Source: Chelydra serpentina (Eukaryota > Chordata > Testudines > Chelydridae). From it: a stretch of 64,000 bases of DNA. The notes under the pieces were generated by a model, which saw nothing but the letters and a program-made list of their open reading frames with translations, had not been told where the DNA came from and did no database searches. Positions 34,601 to 45,974 of the stretch are shown piece after piece; the stretch's first letter is position 1, and every line of letters starts with the position of its first letter. The translations under genes and the position numbers were made by a program. The stretch is taken from positions 20,619,501 to 20,683,500 of the forward strand of contig JBAIAC010000006.1 of assembly GCA_037349315.1 (NCBI GenBank). Direction: 5' to 3'.

Positions 34601-37319
34601 AATTTGGTAATCTTGATGCAAAAATCCACTATTCAGTCTGGATTTTCTAGACTGTAGGGACACTATTTGAGGCTTTCTCTGGATTTTAAATGAAAAGCTA
34701 GACAGGTATCTCATAAGCTGGGATATTTTTGTGCACATTTCACTGTGTTCAAATTTATAACAGTCCCTTAAATATCTAGTCTATTTTTCCAGGGTATTAT
34801 AAGGTTGTCTATCACCATTGTGTCTAGACAGGAATACTGTTGCACTCTTTAGGTCCGCACACAGACCCAAGAGGCCCTTGAAGAAATCAAGGCAGGAAGG
34901 TTTATATTTTAGAGCTAAATGTTCCTTGAAAATCTGTAGGATCCCCACACATTTGGCTAACTAAATGACACACTTAAACAAAGGTATCAGAAAACATGAG
35001 TTTAATTGAATTAGAAATATCTGGAATAATGAGGATGAGTGGTAAAAAGGGCTACAGCTGTGGGTCTCTCGTCGTCTGCTGGACCTCTCCAATCTTTGCA
35101 GATAAGAAAATTGTAAGGGGAGTGAAAAGAAGGAAGATAAGTGTTGAGATTCACACCGTGTTGTTGGCCCTATTTTAGGACATTATATGTGTGTGCATTT
35201 TCCTCCTCCTTTAAACAGAACAAAAACACTAACAGAAAAGACCCACAGAAACAATAGGGGAAATTGACTAAAGCCCTAATTCTGTAATTGGTTTGCCATT
35301 AGACAGTTGTGCCCATGTTAAAGCTCCACTGACTTCAATGGGAAACCACTTAGGGCCACCTGCATAGATCCAGTTGCAGGATCTGTGCTTGTTTGACTAT
35401 ACAGGGGAAACTGTGAATGTGACTATACACAAAGTGCTGTGAAAAGCACAAAGTAAACACTGGGAAAACAATATATACTTTTTTTCTAATCTGGTGTAGT
35501 ACCCCATAGGTATTAGTGATACAGTTAAAAAAATGTGATTTTTAAGCTGGCAGTCTCTCAGTTAAAGTGTTGTCTTTTCACAAGAAAAATTGAGAACAAA
35601 ATAGCTAGGCATGAGATGAAGTGTGTGGGGTGACATACATGGGAGTGAGCTGGAGACAGCCTGGAAAAGGTGGTACCGCTATTGGGTTTATTTCTAGTGG
35701 TATCTGCTGCTTTAGAATACCCTCAACACGGCTAAAGGATGGAGAAAACAAAACGATTGAGATGGACTAGTTCTGGAAACACTTCTAAAGTGCTGTAGTA
35801 CTTATGCACTCCTGTTATTCCCCTCCTTTTCTGAACTTGTGACTCCTTTCTGAAGTTGTCTGTAAGATAAAGGAGGTTCCTAGATTGATAAAATGAGACA
35901 CAGCTGGCATGCCCACAGCCTGGATTTCATTGTGGGTGTTTAGATACCAGAATTCTGAACTGAATTTTCATTTTTCACTTCTTTAGCCTCACTTCACAAA
36001 GACCAACTGCATTGTGTATTCAGAGTAATATGCTGGCTTCATAAATTGTTACATCTTTCAGTACTGTGCAGCTATGGGGGAGATGTGAATTCTTTACGAC
36101 TCATGCATGAAGGACCCAATCCTGTGAGATGCTGAGCATCTTCAACTCCCTTTGATATCAATAGGAGTTAAGGGAATTTAGCATCTTGCAGGATCAAGCC
36201 CCAGCTTGATTTAATTATTAATTACATTCCAAATGCAGGATCAGATTCTGCTCTCAGTTGTACTTGTGCTACTCATATCAAAATGTGCATACTATTACAT
36301 TTCTTCTAGGTGCTACCACAATATAAATACTAACCAATAGTACACTTGTCAGCTTGTCTTTAATGTCACATCCTGGTCATTTTTTTGGAAAGAAATTGGT
36401 ATTACAAGAATAATTTCAGTGGATTTCAATTAAAAAATGCTATTCTTAGCTAAAATATAAACATTTGTTCATCTTAAGAGTAACACAGCCCCCCCATCCC
36501 ATGTGATTTGATACTCCTTTTACTGACAACTACCAATACACTTATTTTTTCCGAGATTATATTAAAATAACCATGACCTAGAAAATCCCGTTTTAGAGGA
36601 TGAGCAGTTGAATGTTTTTTCCTAATAAAGATCAGCGAATACAATTAATCTTAATAACAGGTTGCTGTGTTTATAAATCTGATTATTTTTGCTATTTTAA
36701 GGAAGAGCCGAGACTGGATGTCCTGATCAATAATGCGGGGATATTCCAGTGTCCATACATGAAGACAGAGGATGGTTTCGAGATGCAGTTTGGTGTCAAC
36801 CACTTGGGTCATTTCTTGCTCACTAACCTCCTTCTTGGCCTCCTCAAAAGTTCTGCCCCAAGCAGAATTGTGGTAGTTTCTTCCAAACTTTACAAATATG
36901 GAGAGATCAACTTTGAAGACTTGAACAGTGAGATAAATTACAATAAAAGTTTTGGCTACAGTCGAAGTAAACTGGCTAACATACTATTCACCAGGGAGCT
37001 AGCCCGCCGATTGGAAGGCACAGGAGTCACTGTCAACGTGCTTCATCCCGGTATTGTCCGAACCAATCTAGGCAGATACATGAATATTCCTTTGCTGGCA
37101 AAACCCCTGTTCAATTTGGTGTCATGGGCTTTCTTCAAAACCCCATTGGAAGGAGCCCAGACTTCTATTTATTTGGCCTCCTCTGCAGAAGTAGAGGGTG
37201 TGTCAGGCAAGTATTTTGGGGATTGCAAAGAGGAGGAACTGCTGCCTAAAGCCATGGATGATTTAGTTGCAAGAAAACTGTGGGATATCAGTGAAGTGAT
37301 GGTTGGATTATTAAAATAA
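31244..37319 (+). CDS. RDH14: retinol dehydrogenase 14 (two coding exons)
   Basis: Exons 31244-31600 and 36702-37319 join in phase 0 (CAG|GTACCG ... TTTTAAG|GAA) to a 324-aa short-chain dehydrogenase/reductase. An N-terminal hydrophobic segment ([18 protein letters not shown], about residues 6-23) fits a membrane anchor. The NAD(P) Rossmann motif TGANSGLG is at about 46-53, [10 protein letters not shown] follows as the cofactor-specificity region, NNAG at 129-132, Ser179/180 in VVVSS, and the catalytic YSRSK (Tyr205, Lys209). The PG motif [10 protein letters not shown] follows. The enzyme interconverts retinol and retinal with NADP(H) in membranes. Length is close to the mammalian protein. 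It lies downstream of and co-oriented with NT5C1B, as in human. No disruption seen. Confidence 0.96.
31601..32794. other. RDH14 intron, G-rich first part
   Basis: Purine-rich [13 protein letters not shown] low-complexity DNA at about 31610-31850, then ordinary intron. Long open frames here come from composition bias. Confidence 0.6.
32795..33076. mobile_element. fold-back hAT-like element
   Basis: The left arm (GTTTGTTTACCTGCTGCGTC, then GCGGCTCCCACTGGCCG, CCAGGCCAATGGGGGCTGC) is repeated inverted on the right (GCAGCCCCCATTGGCCTGG, AGCCAGTGGGAGCTG, GACGCAGCAGGTAAACAAA). The right terminus GGTTGCCGATCCCTGG is present; the matching left terminus is missing, so the copy is truncated. Confidence 0.75.
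33077..33510. other. RDH14 intron sequence
   Basis: No gene or RNA. A TTTGGATATAATGAACC / TATAATGAACAAATGG / GTTATATCGAAGG pattern around 33190-33420 hints at a degraded repeat that I cannot name. Confidence 0.35.
33511..33730. mobile_element. short hAT element
   Basis: Ends CAGCGGTTCTCATACTTT and CAGTTTGAGAACCCCTG are inverted copies. The flanks TCCTACA and TCTTACA fit a slightly decayed duplication. Confidence 0.75.
33731..36701. other. RDH14 intron, remainder
   Basis: No exon or RNA. A short degraded palindromic repeat occurs at about 36116-36205 (CCAATCCTGTGAGATGC against GCATCTTGCAGGATC). The acceptor TATTTTAAG precedes exon 2. Confidence 0.5.
36702..37319 (+). CDS. RDH14: RDH14 coding exon 2 (terminal)
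   Basis: 205 codons and TAA. Opens [20 protein letters not shown] and carries the catalytic Ser, YSRSK and the HPGIV motif. The frame stays open 90 nt upstream of the acceptor into the intron, but that stretch lacks family similarity. Confidence 0.96.
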   Translation, partial: EEPRLDVLINNAGIFQCPYMKTEDGFEMQFGVNHLGHFLLTNLLLGLLKSSAPSRIVVVSSKLYKYGEINFEDLNSEINYNKSFGYSRSKLANILFTRELARRLEGTGVTVNVLHPGIVRTNLGRYMNIPLLAKPLFNLVSWAFFKTPLEGAQTSIYLASSAEVEGVSGKYFGDCKEEELLPKAMDDLVARKLWDISEVMVGLLK

Positions 37320-37604
37320 ATGCTAGGAAAAAAGACCTATTGAAAGAAATGAAGATAACTAATATTTTGCTACCCTGAAGCTTTCTGCGATGGTATTTCC
37401 CCCTTGAATGGTGTGAAACATGAATTACTATGTTCACAGATTTCAAAGCTACTAGGAGTAATCTGTACAGCTCTTCTAAAATAGAGAATATTCTCTATTT
37501 TAAATAAATCCGTATTTTGAAAAAATACAGAACTAGAGCCTAACAGCCTGGGTGTTTGAATATTTTTCAGCATTAAATCTCTTCTGAAAGCTACTTGTTC
37601 TACT
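37320..37604 (+). other. RDH14: RDH14 3' untranslated region
   Basis: Sequence between the stop codon and the first AATAAA. No other feature. Confidence 0.6.
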
Positions 37605-37610
37605 AATAAA
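37605..37610 (+). terminator. RDH14: poly(A) signal AATAAA of RDH14
   Basis: AATAAA 286 nt after the stop, followed within 30 nt by TGTGTATG/TTTGTT GU-rich sequence. Confidence 0.7.
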
Positions 37611-37639
37611 AAAGTGATGTGCTATGTAATGTGTATGCT

Positions 37640-39595
37640 TCTTTGTTATCTTCCACTATTTGATCTCAGACATAAGCACTGCATTGCATTGTATGTTAAA
37701 TGTGTGGCTGTTTGCTGCTTTTTCTTGTAGATGGTTTGTGAATCCATCCTAATACCGATAACAGTGTTGGGTTGGTGAGTAATCCAAGCTAAAACTGTGT
37801 GAAAGATTTTACCAGTGAGTTGTGAGCACTCTTCCGCTGTGATCCTCTAGGCCTCTAAATACTGTTTCCTATCACAAAAACTCTTTCCCACAACTACATG
37901 TCACTGGCTGCCTGAACAGAAACTATATCAAGCCATATTATAACTCAGATGTGGGTCACAAATCAGATATTTTCAAGATGGCCTTCCATAAGCTAGCATC
38001 TGTCACTGCCATTAATCAAGTATGTATGTTTGATTGTACAGCAGTAGGTTCTATTTTTGGGGGGGGGCCAAACCTGCTCTTCTGGAGATCAGAACCAAGG
38101 CCCCAATCCTGCAATAAGTCTGGTGCTGGTCGATGTCCCACCATTGACTTCAGTAGGTCTTTATGTGACTGGAGGGTGTGTCAGAGCCCAAGAGCGGACC
38201 CTATGGTTTGTTTTGTGAATAGTCTATATATTTTTGTCATATCGCCTTCCATAGTGAAATGTGCATAAGGTTCAGTCTAATATGGCCAACAATTCTTCCT
38301 GATAAGTCATCTTCTGTGTAAGTACATATTTCCTTAATCTCACTAATGCATACGTGGTACAAATGATCAAGATTTACACAAACTTGACAAAAGTAGCCTT
38401 GGCAACTATGCTATATAGGCTTAGGGAGTCTCTACTATGCAGAGATAATGGCATTAAAATAGGCCAAAAATAAATATAGGGATATTACATAAAGATGCCT
38501 CCCTTATTGTTTTAAAATAAATATATAACTTCAGTAACTGTTTCTGGTTAATTATGATTTGCTTGTCTCTCTTTAGTAATTGTATTTTAACACCACCAAT
38601 GTAAGGTAAAAGTAAATTTAATGATTATGAAGAAAGTAGTGCTTTGGGGTCTTGATTACTAATAATTTATATACACATATAAAAGTTTGAAGTGTTTGAA
38701 GCTTAGTCTATCCCACTATAAATCCTTATTGGCTCAACACTTGAGTTAACACGTTTGAAATTCTCAGGTCATTTACCGTGAATGTGTTCTAACTCATTCA
38801 CTGCATGTTGTTCTGTATGTTTTAACTCACACACTGTATTGTGCTCAATCCCTTCCACACCCGTTTTCAGAAATGCAGGACTGTGGATATAGGAAAGAGG
38901 CATAGCTTTTGGGAGGAAGACACAGAAATCTAGAAGATCATAAGTTAAGGGAGAAAATGTATTTTGTTAAAGTTCCTATAACAATAGTTACAACGTATAT
39001 TGATCACTATATTGTAATTGCAGCATATATTGCTCACTTTTAGGCAACAGAGCCATAGGAGTAGAGCTGAAGTGTGTGATTATTATGTACTCTGAATGTT
39101 TGACACAAAAATGCTGTTTGTAAATAATGCAAAGGGCCATCCCATAGAGAGGATGGAAATACGGTTAGAGAATAAACAGGTATTCAACCTGTGAAGCCCT
39201 ATTTTACATTTATCTTGCGTCTTTCATCTAAAACAATCCCCAAATGACTATATGTAATACCATTGAAATGCAATCCTGGCTGGGGTTGAAGGCATCAACC
39301 AACTACCGTGCAGCATAATACTGAGAGCAAGGTGAAATTTTTACCAATTGTACCAGGGTACAAACCCCTTTCAAAAAACAAGATGGGTTCTCTCAAGTCC
39401 CTACAGACCAGAAGATACCTTAGTTTTTACTGTTTCATCAAAAGGAGCTAAAGGTAAAGTAAATAGAAGTCAAATTTATGATCTGTGATCCACTGTTCCA
39501 TTGCTATCCCCGTCAAAACCACTGTGTGCATGTTATAAGAGAGTCATGGATGCCTATCGGGGCATAGCTTGCAAAGAAAAGTGCCATGCTGAAAA
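37640..39595. other. intergenic sequence, nothing recognised
   Basis: No coding exon seen. A degraded AATCCTGCAA...TTGACTTCAGTAGG motif at about 38105-38160 belongs to the short palindromic repeat class. Confidence 0.45.
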
Positions 39596-39604
39596 GCACT
39601 TGTG

Positions 39605-39755
39605 GTGCACCTTAATCCCTTAGGCACGGCACAGGCATGTTTGAAAATCTCCCTAAGAGATTTGCCTAAGGTCAGACAGGGAGTCAGTGGCAGAACTGCA
39701 CCTAGAACTTCTCAATGGCAGTCTGGTGCCCTAACCACTAAACCCTCCTTCCTGC
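39605..39755 (-). repeat. MIR / CORE-SINE fragment
   Basis: AGATTTGCCTAAGGTCAGAC, then GGGAGTCAGTGGCAGAACTG and CTAACCACTAA are the reverse complement of the MIR 5' half. Confidence 0.65.
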
Positions 39756-39906
39756 TTACATGGTCATATCTGCAAGTGAATTTGCCCCTACGCTGTCATT
39801 TTTTGCTGTCTTTGCTCATGGCAAACAGGACTGTGTACGTAGTTTAAAAAAAAAGAGTACAGAAGAAAATACCGAGTCTTTGGCTGTTGAGACACTTACT
39901 CTATAA

Positions 39907-40200
39907 CGGGTCAGCAACCTTTCAGAAGTGGTGTGCCGAGTCTTCATTTATTCACTCTAATTTAAGGTTTCATGTGCCGGTAATACATTTTAACATTTTT
40001 AGAAGGTCTCTTTCTATAAATCTATAATATATAACTAAAATATTGTTGTATGTAAAGTAAATACGGTTTTTTAAATGTTTAAGAAGCTTCATTTAAAATT
40101 AAATTAAAATGCGGTGGCCAGGACTTGGGCAGGGTGAGTGCCACTGAAAATCAGCTTGCATGCCACCTTTGGCACGCGTGCCATAGGTTGCCTACCCCTG
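39907..40200. mobile_element. non-autonomous hAT element
   Basis: Begins CGGGTCAGCAACCTTTCAG, ends CATAGGTTGCCTACCCCTG; perfect 8-bp duplication CTCTATAA (39899-39906 and 40201-40208). Confidence 0.92.
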
Positions 40201-40208
40201 CTCTATAA

Positions 40209-40815
40209 AGACCCAAAATCCACAACTGAGGGGGCAGCTGTGCATAGCATGAGTATTCCAATACAAATTGTCCATCTTAATATGAGATAAATGATCAGTG
40301 TTTTCCATGATGCAATGAAAAAAGAAATATTTTAACTCCCATTTCATTCTTTTGTGGTTGCTCATTTTGCCCAGGTAAGCTTCCTACTATGAGAAAGCAT
40401 CACTGGCTTCAAAGCCTGAGTCCTGTGAGAGTAGGATAAGGGCATGAGGGGATTATCCGGATATGGATAGTTCCCTGTTTAAATACATTTGATTTTTTTC
40501 CAGCTCAGGCCATAAAGAAAATAACTTGCAAGAGTCATTCAAATAATTTTAGTATTCAAGGCCTGTTCCCCTTTACATATACATTTCCCCAAGCTAATCT
40601 TGAAGGAGCTATTTGGCTGGCAAAAAGATCCAGGAGGCCTAGACAGCCGAATTATTATTTTTGATGTGTCTCAGAGTGGAGCTGATATTTCTCAACAGAA
40701 AAACTGCCTCCCTACAGGCTTCTTACCCTGCCTCCCCCCACCGGAAGTGCCCTTGCACCTGTTGTGACTGGACTCAGATTTGAGAATTTATTTTGAATAT
40801 TTAATTGATTCCAAA
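40209..40815. other. intergenic sequence, nothing recognised
   Basis: No supported feature. Confidence 0.45.
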
Positions 40816-40825
40816 TGTTCTAAAC

Positions 40826-41319
40826 CAGAGGTTCTCAAATTGTGGTCTGCAGACCATAGTTCCCTCTAAGGTGCATGCCCGGGCAGCCGCACACAAGAGA
40901 AAAAAGGGCCACCCACCTAACTAGTGGAGCCGTGCAGGTATGGCTCCACTAATTAGGTGCTGGGACCCTGGAGAAGATGCACATGTAAAGTGAGGTGGTA
41001 GTCTTGGGAATACTGGGTAGGTGGGAGAGGGAAGTGGGGTGAGAAGAGGGGATGGGGGGAATTTGGGATGTGCAGGGCTGCGGTGGCCAGAGAAAGAGGC
41101 GACTCCCCAGCTCCAGGGCTGCCGAGGAGAGACGGCCCTCCTTCCCAGCCTCAGCTCTGTGGCTGCTGTGGTGATGGAGAGACCCAGCTCAGAAGCCCCA
41201 GCTCAGGGGCTGCCGCAGTGGGGGAGAGAGGGCATTTCCATCGCATTAGCAAGGTAAGACTACTGATATTAAAATAGGAGTTGTGTGCTTTTATTTGTAG
41301 AACAAAAAAAGTTTGTTTT

Positions 41320-41359
<40 letters not shown>

Positions 41360-41487
41360 CGCTTTTATTCAAAGCAATTTACAATAGTTAGCTAACGGTA
41401 CAAACAACATTTGGAAAGATCATTAAGTGGTCTGCCGAGACCCTCAGCAATTTTCAAGTGGTCCTTGAAAAAAAAGTTTGAGAACCA
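40826..41487. mobile_element. hAT element with (TA)n tract
   Basis: Ends CAGAGGTTCTCAAATTGTGG and AAAGTTTGAGAACCA are inverted copies. Flanking 8-mers TTCTAAAC and ATCTAACC match at 6 of 8. GC-rich interior without a gene. Confidence 0.72.
41326..41358. repeat. (TA)n microsatellite
   Basis: Uninterrupted TA dinucleotides inside the hAT at 40826-41487. Confidence 0.9.
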
Positions 41488-41692
41488 ATCTAACCAGCAT
41501 AGTGAAGGGAACATGTTACTAATCATCCTTCAGAAAGGCTGGCACACTAGTCATCTAATAAGGTTAACAAACCTTTCCTGCAAGTTGGAAATGTTTACTT
41601 CTTGAATATTTGCAGATAAACTGAAGGAGACTCACACTAACTAGGCATGGTGAGGGACAATGGACAGATGGCCTGGATGCCATGAGTGCTGC

Positions 41693-41850
41693 AAGATGCT
41701 GAGGTCATATCTTTTATTGGACCAACTTCTGTTGGCAAAAGAGACAAGCTTTGGAGCTACCCAGATTTGAAGAAGAGCTCACATACAGAAGTTGGCCCAG
41801 TAAAAATTACCTCATTCACCTTGTCTGTCTGACATCCTGGGACCAGCATG
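41693..41850. repeat. unclassified interspersed repeat, copy 2
   Basis: TATCTTTTATTGGACCAACT followed by TCTGTTGGCAAAAGAGACAA and TTGAAGAAGAGCTC is the same family as 12603-12745. An inverted part (CCTCATTCACCTTGTCTGTC) follows, so this copy is rearranged. Confidence 0.6.
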
Positions 41851-41962
41851 GTATAACACTAAATGAAATGCTGCAACCATAAGCATCAGGCTTGAAATAC
41901 AGCCCAATTCTGGAAGTTGTTGAACACTTTACCAGCTGCCTAGGATCCTAAACTCCCAGGAT

Positions 41963-42017
41963 GAAATCCTGGCCCTGTTGAAGTCAATGATAGTTTTCAA
42001 TAGGGCCAGGATTTCAC
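41963..42017. repeat. short palindromic MITE-like repeat
   Basis: GAAATCCTGGCCCTGTTGAA is mirrored by TTTTCAATAGGGCCAGGATT. Confidence 0.65.
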
Positions 42018-43800
42018 ATCCCATCGACTTAAAGTGAAGTCAGTGGGAGCTTAAGATTGTCTGTGCATTGTGGGGTCAGGCCATTAGACTGCTTAGAAGT
42101 GCCATTTTCCAATCCTGCCCAGCTTTTTTTGCCCCTTCTCTGTTAGATACCTTAAGCTTTAGGTAGATTAGTGTGTGTGTATATCTTTCCAAAAAGACCT
42201 TAAAAACCATAGTCTTTGCTGTGTGGACATTAAAGATTCCAAGGCATTTTCCGTAAGAGTTAGGGTCCACTCCCTGGTTATCCTTTGCCAATATGTTATT
42301 TTCTCCACCATGCTGTTGCGCCGAGAGTCAATTCTCTAGCTGGTTACTACCCTCCATTCACGCCAGAGGGGACTGCAGTTTAGTGGTGAGTGAAGTGGTT
42401 CCTGCATATGAAGGGCCCAATTCTGGAACCCTTATCTTCTAGCCCTATGGGAGCCCAAGTGACCTCTTGTGTGAATAAGGACTGTTGATTGGGCTGAGAT
42501 GCACTGGGGTGACAAAGCCTACAAAACATACATTGGAGATTAACAGCCACGTTTTCAAAGGTGGCCTGTTTTTGGGTTCTCAAATTGAGAAACCAGGCCT
42601 GATTTTCTCAGGTGCTGAATACCTGCAATGCGACTTGAAGTCAACAGGAACTGCAGTTGCTCGAAACTACAATTGGCAAGAAAATGTTGGATTCCAAAGT
42701 TTTTGAGTGAAAAACATGGATTTTTTTTGCAAAATGTTTTGCATTTTTCTCATTTTAGATTAGCTCTACTCAAACCCTCTGAAAATCAGGTCAAAGGTGG
42801 CTCAAATTGTGCTCCCCAAATGAGGCACCCTCATTCAGAGAGTACTTTTGAAAATGTTGGTCATACTTCCCTAAAATGAACAACTTCAAAACACTTTTCT
42901 TAACATTGCATGTATTCATGGTCGTGTTATTAATAAATTAAGCACTGAGACTCCAACCAAGCCTGGGGCCCAGGCACAGTAGAAGCAGAGTAGGAGATGA
43001 TGTATTATCCTTTGTAATCACAAAGAAAGGCAACAGTGATGTCCCTTTAAGCATACTAGGGACAAAGGTTAAGTCTTATCAAACTACTTTGCTGTGTGAA
43101 TGTATTTATTTAAATAAAGTTTGCTTTTGGACATCTATTATTTTTAAGAGGGACTAAAGCAGTGGGAAAAGTAAATGGTCATTGCTTCAACAAAACAGCA
43201 ACATGTTTGCTATGGAAAACACATAAAATGACAGGAAATGGCTTAATGGGGGAGGTGTTCAATTTTAAGGCTTCTGTTGACAGAAGTGGATGAGTGAAAA
43301 TATTGCACTCAATAAGGAGCGTGGAATTTTGATGCAGCCTAGAGGGAGAGCTTTGTACTATGGTGGTCTAAATTGGGATTTTACATTAATGTAACCAATC
43401 AGGACCCTTGTTAAAGCTAGAGTCAAAAGGGAAGACTGAGCAAAAGCACCACAAAGTTTATCTTTTGCTCATCTGGAAGAGTTTATTTTAAAAACAGAAC
43501 ATTGTTTGCTGCTGTTGAAATGAAAGTGTGAGAGTTGCAGCTTTCTTCTGATGCCATCTGGCAGATGATTTAATGGTGTGTGGTATTCACTAATCCAAAT
43601 AACCCTGTGTGTGGTAACCATTGTCTCTTTACTGATCATGCAGCTGGGTTGATTGAACTTTACAGGGCTCATGCAAGACTATCAGTGGTGGGACTGTAGA
43701 TCATTTAAAATGAGCACAGTATTAAGGAAATGTATATGATACAAAACATGCCTGCCAAATCCATGGTGTTTTTATTAAGAATCCTCCCTTTTATTGACCC
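42018..43800. other. intergenic sequence, nothing recognised
   Basis: No coding exon, RNA or bounded element. Confidence 0.45.
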
Positions 43801-43807
43801 TAATTCA

Positions 43808-43885
43808 GATTGTTGTATGCAGTGCAGTTGTAGCCGTGTGGTCCCAGGATATTAATAAAAAAATATTACCTCACCCACCTGGTCT
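43808..43885. repeat. unclassified interspersed repeat, copy 3 (partial)
   Basis: TTGTAGCCGTGTGGTCCCAG followed by GATATTA and TTACCTCACCCACCTGGTCT matches part of the family at 12603. Confidence 0.5.
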
Positions 43886-44700
43886 GTCTGATGTCAGATC
43901 AACATTTTGCCTCAATTCTGTGGTCTTGATTCATCACATGAACTCTAGTTCTATGCAGGTTACGTCATTGAAATCAATACCAATACCAGCATAACCTTGA
44001 AATAACAGAATCATGTATGGGACTTCATGCTGACCATTCAAAAGGCTTTCTCCTTTAGATTTGTTTTAAAAGTTTTTGTTAAATATATAGTTGAATTTCT
44101 AACTGCTGTCCTTTTTGTGAGTTATTTCTTTTAAATTTTAAGGCCAGTTTAAAATTCATGAAAGCACCACATTTTTTGATTAACCCTGGAAATAAGTCAC
44201 GCATAGAATTATAAGGACAGGAAAGGAGTTACAGATATACATAAATGCACTGGAGAGAACATGGTACAATTGAATCCAAGAATGCAAAAGAGAAGGTGTC
44301 AAAAATACACATGAGAAGGTCTCTGCTATGTGTTCTGGAATAGAATTAAAGAGATTCTTCGGAATAAATATTTTGGGCTGGATTTGTCTCTTGCCAATTT
44401 TTCAGTGGTGAAACTTCACTGACTTCAGAGCAATTTCTCCTGATTGAGTCTGTAAATGGTTAGAATATCAGAACCATTATTAATATCAACATACCATTAT
44501 TTCTGTGCATTCCCTAATAGTACCCACCATCACCAGATAAAGAAACATATCTTAAGATGGTTAAAGAAAACTTTGTTTGATAGCATTCTGTCTGGCAAGA
44601 AATCACTTATCAACAGTTGTGGTTGTGAAATCCCTACTTCTTTATTGTTTTGTCTTCATGGTCCCCACTTCGCTACTGTTTATCTATATGGTCTCTGGTT
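43886..44700. other. intergenic sequence, nothing recognised
   Basis: No supported feature. Confidence 0.45.
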
Positions 44701-44704
44701 CTTT

Positions 44705-45365
44705 TAATTGTTTGTCTGTTACATAACTAATTTTGCTAGGTGTAAATCAACTATGGTAGGTGAGGTATGACTGGCTAAAGAATTGTCTTAGAAAATTGTT
44801 TAGTAATATTTTAGTAAAAGGATTGGTTAAGGTACAGCTAAGCAGCACTCAAGTTTCACTATATAAACTGGGGTCCAAAAGGAAGTTCTTTTGGAACCAA
44901 CTCCAGGACATAGCCCAGAGCTGCCAGATCTCAACACCCTGCCAATCACACCGTGCAGAAGCTGGAGTCTCCAGATGAACTGATTATGACTGGCCAGCAG
45001 GAAAAGTTCATCTGCCTTATTGGGAGTGCTGAGCATTGTATGCTTAGTGTGTGCATTCTGTTTTGGTGGTTGTTAATAAATAGAGATTAAGGATATAACT
45101 GTATAAAGCTCTTTCACTGGTAAAGACCCCACAGACCCATAGAGCCCCTGAATCCATTGGGAATGGGTGTTTGCCCCGAGTCCACAGGGAATGGGTGTTA
45201 TACCCTGAGTCCACAGAGGGATAGAGCCCGAAGTCCACGGAGGAGTAAAGTTGGGTACCTTATACCCAGGACCCTAGGAACTGGGAAAGGGTGGAGTTGC
45301 CTAAATTAGCAGGGTTATACTTGAGCCCACAGATGGGTAAAGATGCCTGTGCTAGAGAGTAACAG
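44705..45365 (+). repeat. probable solo LTR of an endogenous retrovirus
   Basis: LTR-like order on the + strand: a U3-like leader, a TATA box (CTATATAAACTGG, about 44859), then an R-like segment with AATAAA (TTAATAAATAG, about 45073), and a U5-like tail with short direct repeats (GGGAATGGGTGTTTGCCCCG and GGGAATGGGTGTTATACCCT). No viral coding sequence flanks it, so it is a solo LTR if the call is right. The ends are approximate; I could not find a target duplication. Confidence 0.5.
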
Positions 45366-45403
45366 ACTGACATATTAACTCATCTGCTCTCCTAGATTCT
45401 GAT

Positions 45404-45467
45404 CCAAAGCCTAATAAAATCAACTGAAAGACTCCCATTGACTCCAATGGGCTTTGGTCCCCTAGTT
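45404..45467. repeat. short palindromic MITE-like repeat
   Basis: CTGATCCAAAGCC at the left is mirrored by GGGCTTTGGTCC at the right, around a CCCATTGACTCCAATGGG inner hairpin. Confidence 0.65.
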
Positions 45468-45696
45468 CTGCCTTGAGCTCCCAGATAGGATCGTGCCCTG
45501 CTGCCATATGAATGGGAAAAGGCCCCTACACCTTCTCTCTCACTTGTCCATCAGGCTAGTAAAGGAGAGGTTTTGGGCCCTGATTCAACAAAATACTTTA
45601 AGCACATGCTTACATTCATTCCTGTTGTGCTTAAGTGTTTTGCTTAATTGGGATGTTTGCTTTTAATGTCCATACTTGACTTTTTGAAGCTACTGA

Positions 45697-45972
45697 GGTT
45701 TTGTCTATCTTCAACGTTACACCAGTTTAACTAAATGTGGTTTTACACATTTTAAAATGATTTATTTAAAGTGGTTCAAAACCCTGTGTGGATACTCTTA
45801 ATTTATTCTAAAACTGGTCTAAATCAATTCCTTATCAAGTTAAGCTAAAATACCAATATAAAGCAGCTTTAAATGGAATTAAGAGTGCCCACATGGGGTT
45901 TTGCACCAGTTTTAATTTTTTTTTAAATCCATTTAAAAGTTAAACTGATGCAATGTTGAATATTGGCAAGGC
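45697..45972. mobile_element. palindromic (fold-back) MITE
   Basis: TTCAACGTTACACCAGTTTAAC at the left is mirrored by GTTAAACTGATGCAATGTTGAA at the right (quoted loosely; the arms differ at a few positions). An inner pair (CCTGTGTGGATACTCTTAAT against ATTAAGAGTGCCCACATGGG) shows the whole element is one long imperfect inverted repeat. Confidence 0.7.
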
Positions 45973-45974
45973 TA

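Noticed and set aside
36612..36701. Open frame continuing upstream of RDH14 exon 2
   Set aside because: It is interrupted in homology by a good acceptor at 36700-36701; the upstream 30 residues do not look like an SDR protein and exon 1 joins perfectly in phase.
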